From the NCBI RefSeq assembly GCF_002858765.1, contig NZ_PJRP01000001.1, positions 691,366-755,365 of the forward strand: a stretch of 64,000 bases of DNA. The letters are read 5' to 3'. Made by a program: the position numbers and the translations under genes. The DNA comes from Cupriavidus pauculus (lineage in GTDB: Bacteria > Pseudomonadota > Gammaproteobacteria > Burkholderiales > Burkholderiaceae). Shown piece by piece: positions 38,900 to 49,963 of this stretch (within the stretch, counting starts at the first letter, position 1; each line of letters opens with the position of its first letter). The notes beneath the pieces are model-generated. The model ran no database searches. It was not told the origin of the DNA and saw nothing but the letters and a program-made list of their open reading frames with translations.

Positions 38900-39928
38900 A
38901 TGACCGAACAGACCAAGACCGATCCGCGTCCCGTCATCCTGACTGGCGATCGTCCCACCGGCCCGCTGCACCTGGGCCACTACGTTGGCTCGCTGAAGAG
39001 CCGCGTGGCCTTGCAGGAAACGCACAAGCAGTATGTGCTGCTGGCCGACACGCAGGCGATGACCGACAACGCGCATGACCCGGACAAGGTCCGCCGCAAC
39101 GTGCTGGAAGTGGCGCTGGACTACCTGGCCGTGGGCATCGATCCCGCCAAGACCACGATCACGGTGCAGTCGCACCTGCCGGCGCTGGCCGAACTGACGC
39201 TGATGTACCTGAACTTCGTCACGGTGTCGCGCCTGGAGCGCAACCCGACGATCAAGGAAGAAATCCAGGCGCGCGGTTTTGGCCGCGACATCCCGGCCGG
39301 CTTCCTGTGCTACCCGGCATCGCAGGCCGCTGACATCACCGCCTTCAAGGCCGTGCTGGTGCCGGTGGGCGAGGACCAGGCGCCGTTAATCGAGCAGACC
39401 AACGAGATCGTGCGCCGCATCAACCATCAGGTGGGTCGTGACATCCTGCCCGAGGCCGCCGCGCTGATTCCGAAGCATGGCCGCCTGCCCGGTGTCGATG
39501 GCAAGGCCAAGATGAGCAAGTCGCAGGGCAACTCGATTCCGCTGGGCGCCTCGCCGGAGCAGATCCGCGAGGCCGTGCACAAGATGTACACCGATCCGAA
39601 CCACCTCAAGGTGTCGGACCCGGGTCAGGTCGAAGGCAACATCGTGTTCACGTACCTGGACGCGTTCGATCCGAACGTGGAGGAAGTGCAGGCGCTCAAG
39701 GACCACTACCAGCGCGGCGGCCTGGGCGACATGGTGCTCAAGCGCCGTGTGGAAGGCATCCTGCAGGAAATGCTGCGCCCGATCCGCGAGCGCCGCGAGC
39801 AACTGGCGCAGGACCCGGGCTACGTGTTCGACATCCTGAAGCAGGGCACGGAAACCGCCCGCGAACTGACCCAGCAGACGCTGGACGAAGTGCGCAACGC
39901 CGTGGGCATGTTCTCGTTCCCGAAGTAA
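38900..39928 (+). CDS. trpS: Tryptophan--tRNA ligase
   Basis: Class I aminoacyl-tRNA synthetase of 342 residues. HLGH (24-27) and KMSKS (204-208) are present. The N-terminal [18 protein letters not shown] and the long insertion differ from the compact E. coli form and match the larger subtype common in Burkholderiaceae. It has its own 80-base upstream spacer after rsmA. It is convergent with the DMT transporter gene. Confidence 0.95.
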   Translation: MTEQTKTDPRPVILTGDRPTGPLHLGHYVGSLKSRVALQETHKQYVLLADTQAMTDNAHDPDKVRRNVLEVALDYLAVGIDPAKTTITVQSHLPALAELTLMYLNFVTVSRLERNPTIKEEIQARGFGRDIPAGFLCYPASQAADITAFKAVLVPVGEDQAPLIEQTNEIVRRINHQVGRDILPEAAALIPKHGRLPGVDGKAKMSKSQGNSIPLGASPEQIREAVHKMYTDPNHLKVSDPGQVEGNIVFTYLDAFDPNVEEVQALKDHYQRGGLGDMVLKRRVEGILQEMLRPIRERREQLAQDPGYVFDILKQGTETARELTQQTLDEVRNAVGMFSFPK

Positions 39929-39951
39929 TCGGCGCTTGCCGCGCCAGGCGT

Positions 39952-39972
39952 CCCTCCCGCCAGACGGGAGGG
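39952..39972. repeat. Palindrome between trpS and the DMT gene
   Basis: CCCTCCCG (39952-39959) and CGGGAGGG (39965-39972) form an 8-bp hairpin between convergent genes. No T run follows, so terminator function is uncertain. It resembles the shorter core of the REP-like units at 21.2-21.35 kb. Confidence 0.5.
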
Positions 39973-39992
39973 GCGCGTCCCCGACAGGCCGC

Positions 39993-40898
39993 TCAGGCCT
40001 TCCGGTTCACCAGCACAATCCCCCCCAGCACCATCACTGCCGCCAGCGCGAATCGCACGCCGACCTGGTCGTGCATCAGCAGCACGCCGAAGGCGACCCC
40101 GAACAGCGGGGTCAGGAACGAGAATACCGATAGCCGCGATGCCAGATACTGACGCAGCAGCCAGAACCAGATCAGATAGCTGGCGAATGCGATCAGCACC
40201 GACTGGTAGAACAGGCTGGCGACTACGAACCCCGTGACTTCCACGCGATGAATCTGGCCGGCGGCCACTGCCATCACCAGCAGCAGGACGGCGGAAACCG
40301 CCAGCTGATAGAGCAGCGTCTTGCTGGCGGGCGCGTGCGACAGCTTGCTGCCGCGTACCACGATCGTCGTGGCGGCCCATAGGGCGCCGGCCAGTACGCC
40401 CAGCGCGTCGCCCAGCAGCGTGCTCGACTGCGTGGATGCCGCGACGATGCCGTCCGCGAAAGCCAGCACCATACCCAGGAACGCCAGTGCCACGCCGGTC
40501 CACTGGCTGCGCTGCAGGTGTTCGCCCGGCACGAACAGGTGCAGACCCAGCGCGGTGAAGATCGGCGCCGTGTAGAGGAACACGGCCATGCGAGATGCCG
40601 TGGTGTGGCCCAACCCGACAAAGATGCAGAAGAACTCCGCGCCAAACAGCAGGCCGGCCACCAGCCCGGCGCGCAGCGTGCCGTCGCGCTCCCACAGCGG
40701 GGTGCCACGCCACGCGGCGAAGGCGAATACCAGCAGCGCGGCGATGGCGGAGCGGACGCCGGCCTGCAGCACGGCGCCCATCAACGGAGCGGTGACCTTG
40801 ATGATCACCTGCTGGAGTCCCCATGCGGCGCACAGCAAGACCATCAGTCCGATGGCCGTGCTGTCCAGCGGGCGCCTTGTTATCAGTTGTGTGGACAT
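39993..40898 (-). CDS. EamA/DMT-superfamily transporter
   Basis: Inner-membrane protein of 301 residues with about ten hydrophobic helices arranged as two EamA repeats. The first repeat carries AAWGLQQVIIK and the second begins near LGVLAGALWAATTIVVRG. Substrate unknown; relatives export amino acids or metabolites. It starts 11 bases after the gloA stop and is probably co-transcribed with it. Confidence 0.85.
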   Translation of the reverse strand: MSTQLITRRPLDSTAIGLMVLLCAAWGLQQVIIKVTAPLMGAVLQAGVRSAIAALLVFAFAAWRGTPLWERDGTLRAGLVAGLLFGAEFFCIFVGLGHTTASRMAVFLYTAPIFTALGLHLFVPGEHLQRSQWTGVALAFLGMVLAFADGIVAASTQSSTLLGDALGVLAGALWAATTIVVRGSKLSHAPASKTLLYQLAVSAVLLLVMAVAAGQIHRVEVTGFVVASLFYQSVLIAFASYLIWFWLLRQYLASRLSVFSFLTPLFGVAFGVLLMHDQVGVRFALAAVMVLGGIVLVNRKA

Positions 40899-40909
40899 CG
40901 CCGCGTCGC

Positions 40910-41317
40910 TTACGGACGGGCGGCGTCGCGGGTGGAATTGCGTTCGATCAGCTCGATCTTGTAGCCGTCCGGGTCTTCGACGAAGGCGATTACCGTTGTG
41001 CCGCCCTTGACCGGGCCGGCCTCGCGCGTGACCTTGCCGCCGGCAGCGCGGATGCGGTCGCAGGCTTCGGCGGCATTGGGGGTTTCCAGGGCGATATGGC
41101 CGTAGGCGGTGCCCAGGTCGTACTGGTCCACGCCGTAGTTGTAGGTCAGTTCCAGCACGGCGGTCTCGCTTTCCGGGCCGTAGCCGACAAAGGCCAGGCG
41201 GTACTTGTACTCGGCGTTGTCGCTCTCGCGCAGCAGTTGCATGCCCAGCACGCGGGTGTAGAAATCGATCGAGCGCTGGTAGTCGCCAACGCGCAGCATG
41301 GTGTGGAGGAGTCGCAT
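40910..41317 (-). CDS. gloA: Lactoylglutathione lyase (glyoxalase I)
   Basis: Converts the methylglyoxal-glutathione hemithioacetal to S-lactoylglutathione. The 135-residue protein has the metal ligands in the expected places: His5 ([10 protein letters not shown]), Glu in VLELTYN, His in YGHIALE and Glu in YKIELIER. The length is that of the Ni-type bacterial enzyme. Confidence 0.95.
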   Translation of the reverse strand: MRLLHTMLRVGDYQRSIDFYTRVLGMQLLRESDNAEYKYRLAFVGYGPESETAVLELTYNYGVDQYDLGTAYGHIALETPNAAEACDRIRAAGGKVTREAGPVKGGTTVIAFVEDPDGYKIELIERNSTRDAARP

Positions 41318-41574
41318 AGGGGGGACCTTCTGTGGGTTGTTGAGACAACAGAGTCCGTCATTTTAGTCCTGCCTGCGCCATCGTGCCGGATTGCCCACGG
41401 TGGCACCGCTAAACATGCCGCAAAGAAAATTTCACATCGACGGCGCCCGCGCGGATGCCGGGCAATTGCTACATTCCACATTGCTTCGACAGCTGCACGA
41501 ACGCCTACGCCGGTCCATCACGGCGCGGCGCCGAAGGTCGCGCGACAGGCTTTCTCTGACAGAGGGGAAACTGT

Positions 41575-43863
41575 ATGACGCGATGCTTCCGGGACAGTAC
41601 CGGCATTGCCGTGGCCACGGGCTCGATCTCGTTGCTCGGGGCCAGTGCCATCACCACCACCGGCGATATCGCGCCCGGCGTGGCGCTGACGTCGTCGAAA
41701 TCGAATGTCGTCGTCGACGGGCAGGGCGCACGCATTCCCATCCAGACCAGTGGCATGGAATCGCCGGGCGCGGCATCGGCAAAAGGCTCGGGCACGATCG
41801 TGCTGCGCGGCGTGGATATCACTACCAGCGGCGTCGCCGCCTTCGGCGTGTTGGCGCAAAGTGCCACGACCGTGCAGGCCGAGAATTCGACGATCGTCAC
41901 GACGGGGCCCGGGTCGGTGGGCGTCGAGGCCATCGACGGCGGCAACGTGACCCTGGCGGGCGGCAGCGTCACCACGCTGATGCGGGGGCGCAAGGCCTTT
42001 CCGCTCGCGGGGCCGGCAGCCAGATCGTGGCCGATGGCACGGCCGTGACGGTGTCGGGCACGGCCGCAACGGCGATGCAGGTCATCGACCAGGCCCATAT
42101 TGCGTTGCGTAACGGCAGCGCGATCAGCGCCGGCCTGGGGGGGGCAGTGCGCTGTCGATGTATAGCACCGACGATTCGATGGTGCAGACGGCCGAAATCA
42201 CGCGCAGCACGCTCCTGGCGAACCAGGGCAGTGCCTTGGCGTTCCTGGGAGGCCCGGCAGCGGCGGCGATCACGGGCAGCAGCGTGGCGGGCGCCTACTT
42301 GCTGAGCGTCGATGCCCGTATCGGCCCGATCGTGGTGGATGTCACCGCCAGCGGCTCGGCGCTGCGCGGGGCATCGCTGGTCATGCCTGCCGAGGGTGGC
42401 GGGCAGCATGCGGTGCGGCTGGCACTGCGCGACAACTCGGCCTGGCTGACCACCGGCGACTCCAACCTGACGCGCCTTGAGAGCATCGGCAGCGCGGTCG
42501 CCTTTGTGCCGCCCACGGACGGCGCGTTTCACTCGCTCACGCTGGGGGGATACCACAGCGAGGGGGGCGCACTGGGGTTGATGGCGGCGCTGGCCGGCGA
42601 CGGATCGCCGGCAGACAAGCTCGTGATCGACGGCGGTACCGTCACCGGTGCGACCGCCCTGCGCATCGTCAACGCCGGCGGCAAGGGCGCGCTGACGAGC
42701 GAGGGGATCCGCGTGATCGAGGCCATCAACGGCGGCAGCGCCCCGGCCGGCACGTTTGCGCTGGCGGGCCGCGCCGTGGCGGGGCCCTACGAGTACCGGC
42801 TGTATCGGGGCAGCACGCAGAACCCTGCCGACGGCAACTGGTACCTGAGATCCCAGCAGTTGACGACGCCACCCGACCCTCCTGCGCCACCCACGCCGCC
42901 CGATCCCCGGCGCCCCCAGCCCCGCTCCGGCCGATGTACCGGCCCGAAGTGCCCGCCTACATCGCCAACGAGTACGCGGCCGCCAGCCTGTTCCTGCACA
43001 GCCTGCATGACCGCATGGGCGAGCTGCCCTTTTCGTCGGCACCGGGCGGATGGCTGCGGCTGGTGGGCAAGACGGCCGAAAGCGGCAGTCGTGGCAATGA
43101 CTACGGCGCGCGGGCCAATACGGTGATCCTGCAAGGCGGTGGCGACATCGCGCGTGGTTCGCTGCTCGGCGCCACTGACCGGCTGCACGTGGGCGCCATG
43201 CAGGGCTACGGCAATGTGCGAACCGATGGCCTGGCCGCCGACAACACCGCCCGGGCGCAAGGCGAGGTGAACGGCTATGGTGCGGGCATGTACGCCACGT
43301 GGTTCGAACAGGCGGCTTCCGGTCTGGGACCCTATGTCGATACCTGGTTCCAGTACACCTGGTTCGATAGCATCGTGCGCGGCGACCAGCTGCCCAAGGT
43401 CGGCTATCACAGCCAGGCGTGGAACGTGTCGCTCGAAGGGGGATGGGCCCTGCCGCTGGCGTCGTCGTCATGGCGCGTCGCGCCGCAGGCGCAGGTGGCA
43501 TGGCTGCGGCATCGCGGCGTCAGCGTGACCGAACCGGGTGGCGCGCAGATCCATGGCGGCGATACCAACTGCGTGGTGACCCGGCTCGGCGTACGGATCT
43601 TCCGCACGCTGGATCGGGGCGATGGCGGGCGGCTGCAGCCGTACGCCACCCTGAACTGGTGGCACGACCTGGCCAGTACATCGGTGGGATTCAGCGAGAC
43701 GGTGCTGGGGCAGTTGTTCCCGCGCGACCGCTACGAGCTCAAGCTCGGGCTCGATGCCAGGCTGTCACGCGGCTGGAGCAGATGGGGGAACATCGGCGGG
43801 CAGTGGGGCAGCCAGGGCTACCGGCAATATGCGCTGCGGCTGGGCGCGCGCTACGCCTGGTGA
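41575..43863 (+). pseudogene. Autotransporter with pertactin-like passenger, disrupted by three frameshifts
   Basis: Type V secretion protein. The reading passes through three frames: 41575 to about 41980, then to the G8 tract at 42137-42144, then to about 42905, then to 43863. Each change equals loss of one base. Put together it gives a short N-terminus, a passenger of repeated G/T/S/V-rich beta-helix turns, an autochaperone end (DGNWYLRSQQ), a proline-rich linker and a complete barrel of about 290 residues ending in LRLGARYAW. A GAGGGG ribosome binding site precedes the ATG. The N-terminus is a weak signal peptide. Sequencing error in homopolymers is an alternative to real decay. Confidence 0.75.
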
Positions 43864-43917
43864 ATCGGGCGCGGGTCGGCACGCTTCGGCCCGTCGGAAC
43901 GTTGGGCCGTCAGAACG

Positions 43918-44814
43918 TCAGAACGTCGGCAGCAGTTCGGGCGGATGCGCGCGCAAGCGGGCGCGGGCGTCGCGGAACTCGGGGAAGATCGATTCCACCG
44001 TTTCCCAGAAGCGCGGGCTGTGGTTCATTTCCTTCAGGTGCGCCAGCTCGTGCGCGGCCACATAGTCGATCATTGACAGCGGGAAGTGCATCAGCCGCCA
44101 GTTGAGTCGAATCTTGCCATCGGCAGTACAGCTACCCCATCGTGTGGCGGCCGAAGTCAGCGCAAAGCCGGTATGACGCACGCCAAGCTTGACGGCGTAG
44201 ACGTCGAGCCGTTCGGCCAGCAGCCGGCGGGCCTGGTTCTGCATCCACCCCTGCACGCGGTCCTTGATCTGCTGCTCTTCGACGTGCGCCGGCAGCGCCA
44301 GGTGCAGCACGCGCGTATCGGCGTCGAAACACAGCACGCCGGCCGGGGATTCCAGCCGCAGCGTGATCGGCTGGCCCAGGAACGGCAGTTCGGCGCCGTC
44401 GCGCCACTGCACCGTGGGCAGCACGCGGCGCGACTCGCGGTGGCGCCATTCGCCAAGCTTGGCGAAGATCCAGCGCTGCTTTTCAAGGATGGCCGACTCG
44501 ACGTCGACCAGCGTCACCCAGCGCGGCGCCGTGATCGACAGCCCGCGGTCATCGACCGTGAATCCGATGGTACGGCGCGACGAGCGCTTGAGCGAATAGT
44601 GCAGGGTCCGTTCGCCCACCTGCAGCACGCGGCCATTCGGCAGCACTGGCGGCCAGATGTCACCAACCCGGTCCCCGGCGCGCTCGGCCTCCGGCAGCGC
44701 GTCGGGCGTCGGCGCCAGCGAATTCTGCTGCCCGGGCTGGACGGCTGGCGTGGCGTCGGCCAGCGGCAGCTCCAGCTGCGCGTTGGGGTCGGCGGTGGGA
44801 CGCAGCAGCTTCAT
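43918..44814 (-). CDS. YgjP-like zinc metallopeptidase-type protein (DUF45)
   Basis: Protein of 298 residues with a disordered N-terminus of about 60 residues and a C-terminal DUF45/WLM-like domain with the zinc motif HELAHLKEMNHSPRFW. TRWGSCTADGKIRLNWRL precedes it. The family is linked by structure to SprT/Wss1-type proteases, but the substrate is unknown. The start at 44814 overlaps the plsC stop (ATGA). Confidence 0.85.
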   Translation of the reverse strand: MKLLRPTADPNAQLELPLADATPAVQPGQQNSLAPTPDALPEAERAGDRVGDIWPPVLPNGRVLQVGERTLHYSLKRSSRRTIGFTVDDRGLSITAPRWVTLVDVESAILEKQRWIFAKLGEWRHRESRRVLPTVQWRDGAELPFLGQPITLRLESPAGVLCFDADTRVLHLALPAHVEEQQIKDRVQGWMQNQARRLLAERLDVYAVKLGVRHTGFALTSAATRWGSCTADGKIRLNWRLMHFPLSMIDYVAAHELAHLKEMNHSPRFWETVESIFPEFRDARARLRAHPPELLPTF

Positions 44815-45572
44815 GCTGTGGCCTGACTCCCTGCGCGGCGGTAGCTTTCCGGATCGATGCGGCGCATCTCGGCCTCGATCCAGGCTTCCGTTTCCTGGTT
44901 CAGCATGTCGGCGGTCTTGTTGGCCGACGGAATGGCGTCGCCAATCGAGATCGTGATCATGCCCGGGTACTTCAGGAACGAATTGCGCGGCCAGACGCGC
45001 CCCGAATTGACCGCCATCGGAAAGACCCAGGCGCCGGTTTCCACGGCCAGGCGTGCGCCGCCGCTCTTGTAGCGCGGGTTTTCCTTGCCGGCCGGCGTGC
45101 GTGTGCCTTCGGGGAACATGATGATCCACGCCCCCTCGTTGAGCCGCTCGCGGCCCTGCCGGGCTGCCGAGGCAAAGGCCCGGGTGCCGTCCTTGCGGTT
45201 GATGTGGACCATCTTGAGCATGCCCAGCGCCCAGCCGAAGAACGGCACGAACAGCAGTTCACGCTTGAACACGAAGCACAGCGGCTTGGGCATCAGCGCC
45301 ACGTAGGCCACGGTTTCCCAGGCCGACTGGTGCTTGGACAGCAGCACCACGGGCTTGTCCAGCATCGCCAGCATCTTGTCCATGCCTTCGATGCGGTACT
45401 GGATGCCACAGATCAGGCGCGCGGCCCAGATCACCAGGAGCGGCCAGCCACGCACGAAGCGGAAGCGGTTTTCCGCGTTCATGAACGGGAAGACGATGAA
45501 ACACATGCACGCGTAGGGCGGGGTCAGCACCACCAGGTACAGCGCGAACAGCAGGGAGCGGATAAAGGTCAT
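44811..45572 (-). CDS. plsC: 1-acyl-sn-glycerol-3-phosphate acyltransferase
   Basis: Membrane acyltransferase making phosphatidic acid, 253 residues. One N-terminal membrane segment is followed by the acceptor motif KHQSAWET, here H-x4-E rather than the more common H-x4-D, then IMFPEGTRTP and a third block VFPMAVNSG. The Glu variant is seen in other betaproteobacterial homologues, so it need not mean loss of function. It is 35 bases downstream of gmhB. Confidence 0.9.
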   Translation of the reverse strand: MTFIRSLLFALYLVVLTPPYACMCFIVFPFMNAENRFRFVRGWPLLVIWAARLICGIQYRIEGMDKMLAMLDKPVVLLSKHQSAWETVAYVALMPKPLCFVFKRELLFVPFFGWALGMLKMVHINRKDGTRAFASAARQGRERLNEGAWIIMFPEGTRTPAGKENPRYKSGGARLAVETGAWVFPMAVNSGRVWPRNSFLKYPGMITISIGDAIPSANKTADMLNQETEAWIEAEMRRIDPESYRRAGSQATA

Positions 45573-45607
45573 CGATGGGGGCGAAAATCAGGGGGCGGGG
45601 CAGTGCC

Positions 45608-46210
45608 TCAGGGCGCGGGCTGCGCGGCGTGGGCGGTCGGGGCGGGGGTCTTGTGCGTCCCTTCGGCGACCAGCCAGCGCGCGAACGCGGCCAGGTCGTC
45701 ATGCACGCGCGTGCCGGCGGGCAGGCCGCCCTTGTCGAGCGTGCGCAGGCCCTTGCCGGTGCGCACCAGGTGCGGCACGCAGCCCACGGCCACACCGGCT
45801 TCCAGGTCGCGCAGCGAATCGCCCACGGTGGCCACGTTGCGCAGTTCGACGCCAAAACGCTCGCCGATCTGCTCGTACAGGCCCGACTTCGGCTTGCGGC
45901 AGTCGCAGTTGTCGGCGGCGGTATGCGGACAGAAGAACACGGCCTCGACGCGGCCGCCCAGCGCGGCCAGCGCCTTGTACATCTTCTCGTGCATGGCGTT
46001 GAGCGCGCTCATCTCGAACAGCCCCCTGCCGATGCCCGACTGGTTGCTGGCAATGACGATGCGATAGCCAGCCTGGTTCAGCATGGCGATGGCTTCGAGA
46101 CTGCCGGCGATCGGCACCCATTCGTCGGGGGTCTTGATGAACTGGTCGCTGTCCAGGTTGACCACGCCATCGCGGTCAAGGATCACGAACTTCGGCTGGG
46201 ACTGTGGCAT
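45608..46210 (-). CDS. gmhB: D-glycero-beta-D-manno-heptose 1,7-bisphosphate 7-phosphatase
   Basis: HAD-superfamily phosphatase for ADP-heptose synthesis (LPS core), 200 residues. The nucleophile region is ILDRDGVVN (DxD), followed by ASNQSGIGRG, the zinc-binding CPHTAADNCDCRKPKSG and GDSLRDLEAG. The start at 46210 (MPQSQPKF) fits. It carries an A/P/T-rich C-terminal tail of about 15 residues. Confidence 0.93.
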   Translation of the reverse strand: MPQSQPKFVILDRDGVVNLDSDQFIKTPDEWVPIAGSLEAIAMLNQAGYRIVIASNQSGIGRGLFEMSALNAMHEKMYKALAALGGRVEAVFFCPHTAADNCDCRKPKSGLYEQIGERFGVELRNVATVGDSLRDLEAGVAVGCVPHLVRTGKGLRTLDKGGLPAGTRVHDDLAAFARWLVAEGTHKTPAPTAHAAQPAP

Positions 46211-46238
46211 GGCGGCTCCGGGGCGGCTTGAAGACAGC

Positions 46239-48362
46239 TTAGGCGGCCAGCTTGGAAATGTCTGCCACACGATTGGCCAGGCCGTGCAGCGTGGCCAGCA
46301 GCGCCAGGCGGTTGGCGCGCAGCTTCGCGTCGTCGGCCATCACCATCACGTCGTTGAAGAAGCGGTCCACGGCGTCGCGCAACTGGGCCAGGTCGCGAAG
46401 CGCGGCGGTGAAATCGCCACCCGCGAAGGCGGCTTCCACGCCCGGACGCACCTGTTCGATGGCGTCGAACAGCGCGCCTTCGGCCGCTTCCTGGAACAGC
46501 GCGCGGTCGACGGTGCCAATGGCCTCGTCGGTCTTCTTCAGGATGTTCGTGATGCGCTTGTTCGCGGCGGCCAGGGCCTCGGCCTCGGGCAGCGCGGCAA
46601 ACGTGCGCACGGCTTCCATGCGGGCCAGGATGTCGTGCAGGCTCTGCGGACGCAGGCTCACCACGGCTTCCACCTCGTTCGTGGTGTAGCCCTTGTCCTT
46701 CAGGTAGCCGCGCACGCGGTCGTACAGGAAGTCGGAGATCGCCTCGCCGGCCGGCTTCACGGTGGCAATGCCCGCGAACGCCTGTGCGGTCAGGCCCAGC
46801 AGCGTGTCGATCGACACCGCCAGCGGCTTCTCGATCAGCATGCGCAGGATGCCCAGCGCGTGGCGGCGCAGCGCGAACGGGTCCTTTTCGCCCGTGGGCT
46901 GCAGGCCGATGCCCCAGATGCCCACCAGCGTTTCCAGCTTGTCGGCCAGCGCCACGGCGGTGCTGACGTTGCCCTCGGGCAGCGCGTCCCCGGCAAAGCG
47001 CGGGCGGTAGTGCTCGGAGCAGGCCAGCGCCACGTCCTCGGCCTCGTCGTCATGGCGCGCGTAGTACGTGCCCATGGTGCCCTGCAGCTCGGGGAATTCG
47101 CCCACCATGTCGGTCAGCAGGTCGGCCTTGGCCAGTTCGGCGCCGCGCATCGCGGCGGCCTTGTCCACCGGCGCGCCGGCGGCATTCATCGCGTCGGCAA
47201 TATGGCCGGCAATCTGCTGCAGGCGCTGCACGCGGTCCAGCTGGCTGCCGATCTTGTTGTGGTAGACCACGTTGCCCAGCTGCGGCACGCGCGACGCCAG
47301 CGTCTTCTTGCGGTCCTGGTCGAAGAAGAACTTGGCATCGGCCAGGCGCGGGCGCACCACGCGCTCGTTGCCCGAGATGATCGATTGCGGCGTGTCGGTG
47401 GCCAGGTTCGAGACGATCAGGAAGCGGTTGCGCAGGTGGCCGGCGGCATCGGTCAGCGCAAAGTACTTCTGGTTGGTCTGCATCGTCAGGATCAGGCACT
47501 CCTGCGGCACGGCCAGGAAGGCTTCCTCGAAGTGGCAGGGGTAGACCACCGGCCATTCGACCAGCGAATTCACTTCGTCCAGCAGCGACTCGGGCATGAC
47601 CACCTGGTCGGCGCCGGCTTCCTTCAGCAGTGCGCTGCGGATGCGCTCGCGGCGGTCGGCATAGCTGGCGACCACGCGGCCGCGCGACTCCAGCAGGCCC
47701 GCGTATTCGCCGGCGTGCGGAATCTCGATGACGCCCTGCGACAGGAAGCGGTGGCCCTGCGTGAGGTTGCTGGCCGGCAGGCCGAGCACCGACACCGGCA
47801 CGATTTCGGCACCGTACAGCGCGATCAGGCTGTGCGCCGGGCGCACGAAATGCACCGTGGTGCCGTCCGGGCGCTGATAGCTCATCAGCTTCGGAATCGG
47901 CAGCTTGCCCAGGGTGTCGTCCAGTGCGGCCTGCAGGCCGTCGGCCAGGGTGGCGCCCTTGGCGGTGTAGCGGTAGAAGAACGCGTCGGCCTTGCCGTCC
48001 GAGGCGCGCTCCAGCGTCTGCCAGTCGATCTCGGCCACGCCCACCAACTTGGCCAGGGCGGCCAGCTTCTTGGCCAGCGGGGCGGTCGGGGCGCCATTGG
48101 CGTCAAGCGCCACGGTCAGCGGCAGCACCTTTTCGCGCTGTTCGCGGTCCGGCGCGGTGCGGCGCACGCCGGTCACCAGCGCGGCCAGGCGGCGCGGCGT
48201 GGCAAACGGCGTCACGGCGGCGCCGGCTTCGAGCAGATCGCGTGCGCCGAGGCCATCGAACAGCCCCTGTGCGAAGGCTTCGCCCAGGCGGGACAGCGCC
48301 TTCGGCGGCAGTTCTTCGGTGAACAGTTCGATCAGCAGCGAATCGGTCATGGGTTGCGACAT
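46239..48362 (-). CDS. glyS: Glycine--tRNA ligase beta subunit
   Basis: Large subunit of the alpha2beta2 glycyl-tRNA synthetase, about 707 residues. It contains [19 protein letters not shown] at the N-terminus and a C-terminal anticodon-binding/DALR-type domain ending near [11 protein letters not shown]. Start is 48362 ([10 protein letters not shown]) or 48350; neither has a decisive ribosome binding site. Separated from glyQ by a secreted-protein gene. Confidence 0.95.
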   Translation of the reverse strand: MSQPMTDSLLIELFTEELPPKALSRLGEAFAQGLFDGLGARDLLEAGAAVTPFATPRRLAALVTGVRRTAPDREQREKVLPLTVALDANGAPTAPLAKKLAALAKLVGVAEIDWQTLERASDGKADAFFYRYTAKGATLADGLQAALDDTLGKLPIPKLMSYQRPDGTTVHFVRPAHSLIALYGAEIVPVSVLGLPASNLTQGHRFLSQGVIEIPHAGEYAGLLESRGRVVASYADRRERIRSALLKEAGADQVVMPESLLDEVNSLVEWPVVYPCHFEEAFLAVPQECLILTMQTNQKYFALTDAAGHLRNRFLIVSNLATDTPQSIISGNERVVRPRLADAKFFFDQDRKKTLASRVPQLGNVVYHNKIGSQLDRVQRLQQIAGHIADAMNAAGAPVDKAAAMRGAELAKADLLTDMVGEFPELQGTMGTYYARHDDEAEDVALACSEHYRPRFAGDALPEGNVSTAVALADKLETLVGIWGIGLQPTGEKDPFALRRHALGILRMLIEKPLAVSIDTLLGLTAQAFAGIATVKPAGEAISDFLYDRVRGYLKDKGYTTNEVEAVVSLRPQSLHDILARMEAVRTFAALPEAEALAAANKRITNILKKTDEAIGTVDRALFQEAAEGALFDAIEQVRPGVEAAFAGGDFTAALRDLAQLRDAVDRFFNDVMVMADDAKLRANRLALLATLHGLANRVADISKLAA

Positions 48363-48392
48363 GAATCTATCCAACAGGTATGGGCGCGCGCG

Positions 48393-49013
48393 TCAGCAGC
48401 GCGGCGCGAGATTGGGTTCCACGCCAGACAGCAGCCACAGGCCGTTCTGCTGGCGGAATTGCAGCGTGGTGTAGGCGCATTGCGCGGCCACGCCGGAAGC
48501 GCCGCGGGTGCCCGCGGCCGGGAAGCGTGCGTCGATGCGATGGGTCCGGCGGTCGTAGCGGATCTCGTCGATGCGCCCGCCCACCCAGAAATCGATCTTC
48601 GCGGGCAGCTGCGCGGCGGAATAGTAGGTCCGTACCGTGCGGCGCGAGCGCCCGGCGTTGTCTTCCCATTCGACCCACTGCAGCGGGTAGCGGATGGCGC
48701 TCTCGTAGGCGCGTAGCGGCACGCGGTGCCAGCCAAGGTCGCGCGACCCGGACAGGTCGCACGAGAACGAGCGCACCAGCTGCGTCCATTGGTCGATCGA
48801 CGACAGCGACGGCCGCCAGTGCCGCGTGATGGCCTGCTGCAGCGCCTGGGTATCCGCCTCGCAGATATTGGCCAGGTCGGCCGGCAGGTACAGGGCCTGC
48901 GGCGACGGCGCGGGCGATGTCCGCGCGGCGGCAAGCGCGCTGCCGGCAGGCGACAGCGCAACCGGCACGGCAAACGCCATCAGTGCCAGCGTGCCGCGCA
49001 CGCGGGCCGTCAT
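48393..49013 (-). CDS. Exported protein of unknown function between glyQ and glyS
   Basis: Protein of 206 residues with a Sec signal peptide (about 1-29, ending GSALAA). The mature part has three or four Cys ([29 protein letters not shown] at the very end), suggesting disulfides in the periplasm, and aromatic-rich strands such as [11 protein letters not shown]. No known family recognised. Its ATG overlaps the glyQ stop (ATGA), so it is translationally coupled to a tRNA synthetase subunit. Confidence 0.75.
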   Translation of the reverse strand: MTARVRGTLALMAFAVPVALSPAGSALAAARTSPAPSPQALYLPADLANICEADTQALQQAITRHWRPSLSSIDQWTQLVRSFSCDLSGSRDLGWHRVPLRAYESAIRYPLQWVEWEDNAGRSRRTVRTYYSAAQLPAKIDFWVGGRIDEIRYDRRTHRIDARFPAAGTRGASGVAAQCAYTTLQFRQQNGLWLLSGVEPNLAPRC

Positions 49014-49963
49014 GCGCGAGCCCCGGCGTTGCACATCGGGAAGCCCAGCGCCTCGCGCGAATCGTAGTAGGCCTGCGCCACCATGCGCGACAGATTGCGG
49101 ATGCGGCCGATATAGGCGGCGCGCTCGGTCACCGAGATGGCGCCGCGTGCATCGAGCAGGTTGAACGTGTGGGCGGCCTTCAGCACCTGTTCGTACGCCG
49201 GCAGCGCCAGGCGGGTGTCGGTCAGCTTCGGGGTGCCATCCTCGTTCTTTTCGCCGGCATCCCCCATCAGGCGACGGGCTTCGCCCTCGTGCTCGGCAAA
49301 ATGGCGGAACAGGATTTCGGTGTTGCTGTGCTCGAAGTTGTAGGTGGACTGCTCCACCTCGTTCTGGTGGTAGACGTCGCCATAGGTCAGGCGGCGCGTC
49401 ACGCCGTTCTCTTCCCACTCGGTCCAGACCAGGTCGTAGATGTTTTCCACCTTCTGCAGGTACATCGCCAGGCGTTCGATGCCGTAGGTGATTTCGCCGG
49501 TGATCGGCTTGCAGTCGATGCCGCCCACCTGCTGGAAGTACGTGAACTGCGTCACTTCCATGCCGTTGAGCCAGACTTCCCAGCCCAGGCCCCAGGCGCC
49601 CAGGGTCGGATTTTCCCAGTCGTCCTCGACGAAGCGGATGTCGTTCTGCTTCAGGTCCAGGCCCAGTGCCTCCAGCGAGCCCAGGTAGAGCTCCAGGATG
49701 TTCTCGGGCGCCGGCTTGAGCACCACCTGGTACTGGTAGTAGTGCTGCAGGCGGTTCGGGTTCTCGCCGTAGCGGCCGTCCTTGGGCCGGCGCGACGGCT
49801 GCACGTAGGCGGCCCGCCACGGCTCGGGGCCGATCGCGCGCAGGAACGTATGCACGTGCGATGTACCGGCGCCGACCTCCAGATCGATCGGTTGCAGCAA
49901 TGCGCAGCCCTGCCGGTCCCAGTAGGCCTGCAGGGTCAGAATCATTTGTTGGAAGGTCAGCAT
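49010..49963 (-). CDS. glyQ: Glycine--tRNA ligase alpha subunit
   Basis: Catalytic class II subunit, 317 residues, essential for Gly-tRNA. It shows [34 protein letters not shown], the motif-2-like [13 protein letters not shown] and [20 protein letters not shown] (quoted in part). The start at 49963 removes a spurious upstream extension. A -10-like TAGAAT (50033-50038, minus) lies about 70 bases upstream without a clear -35. Confidence 0.96.
   Translation of the reverse strand: MLTFQQMILTLQAYWDRQGCALLQPIDLEVGAGTSHVHTFLRAIGPEPWRAAYVQPSRRPKDGRYGENPNRLQHYYQYQVVLKPAPENILELYLGSLEALGLDLKQNDIRFVEDDWENPTLGAWGLGWEVWLNGMEVTQFTYFQQVGGIDCKPITGEITYGIERLAMYLQKVENIYDLVWTEWEENGVTRRLTYGDVYHQNEVEQSTYNFEHSNTEILFRHFAEHEGEARRLMGDAGEKNEDGTPKLTDTRLALPAYEQVLKAAHTFNLLDARGAISVTERAAYIGRIRNLSRMVAQAYYDSREALGFPMCNAGARA

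Noticed and set aside
46083..48716. Plus-strand open frame of 877 codons opposite glyS
   Set aside because: Antisense shadow of glyS and gmhB.
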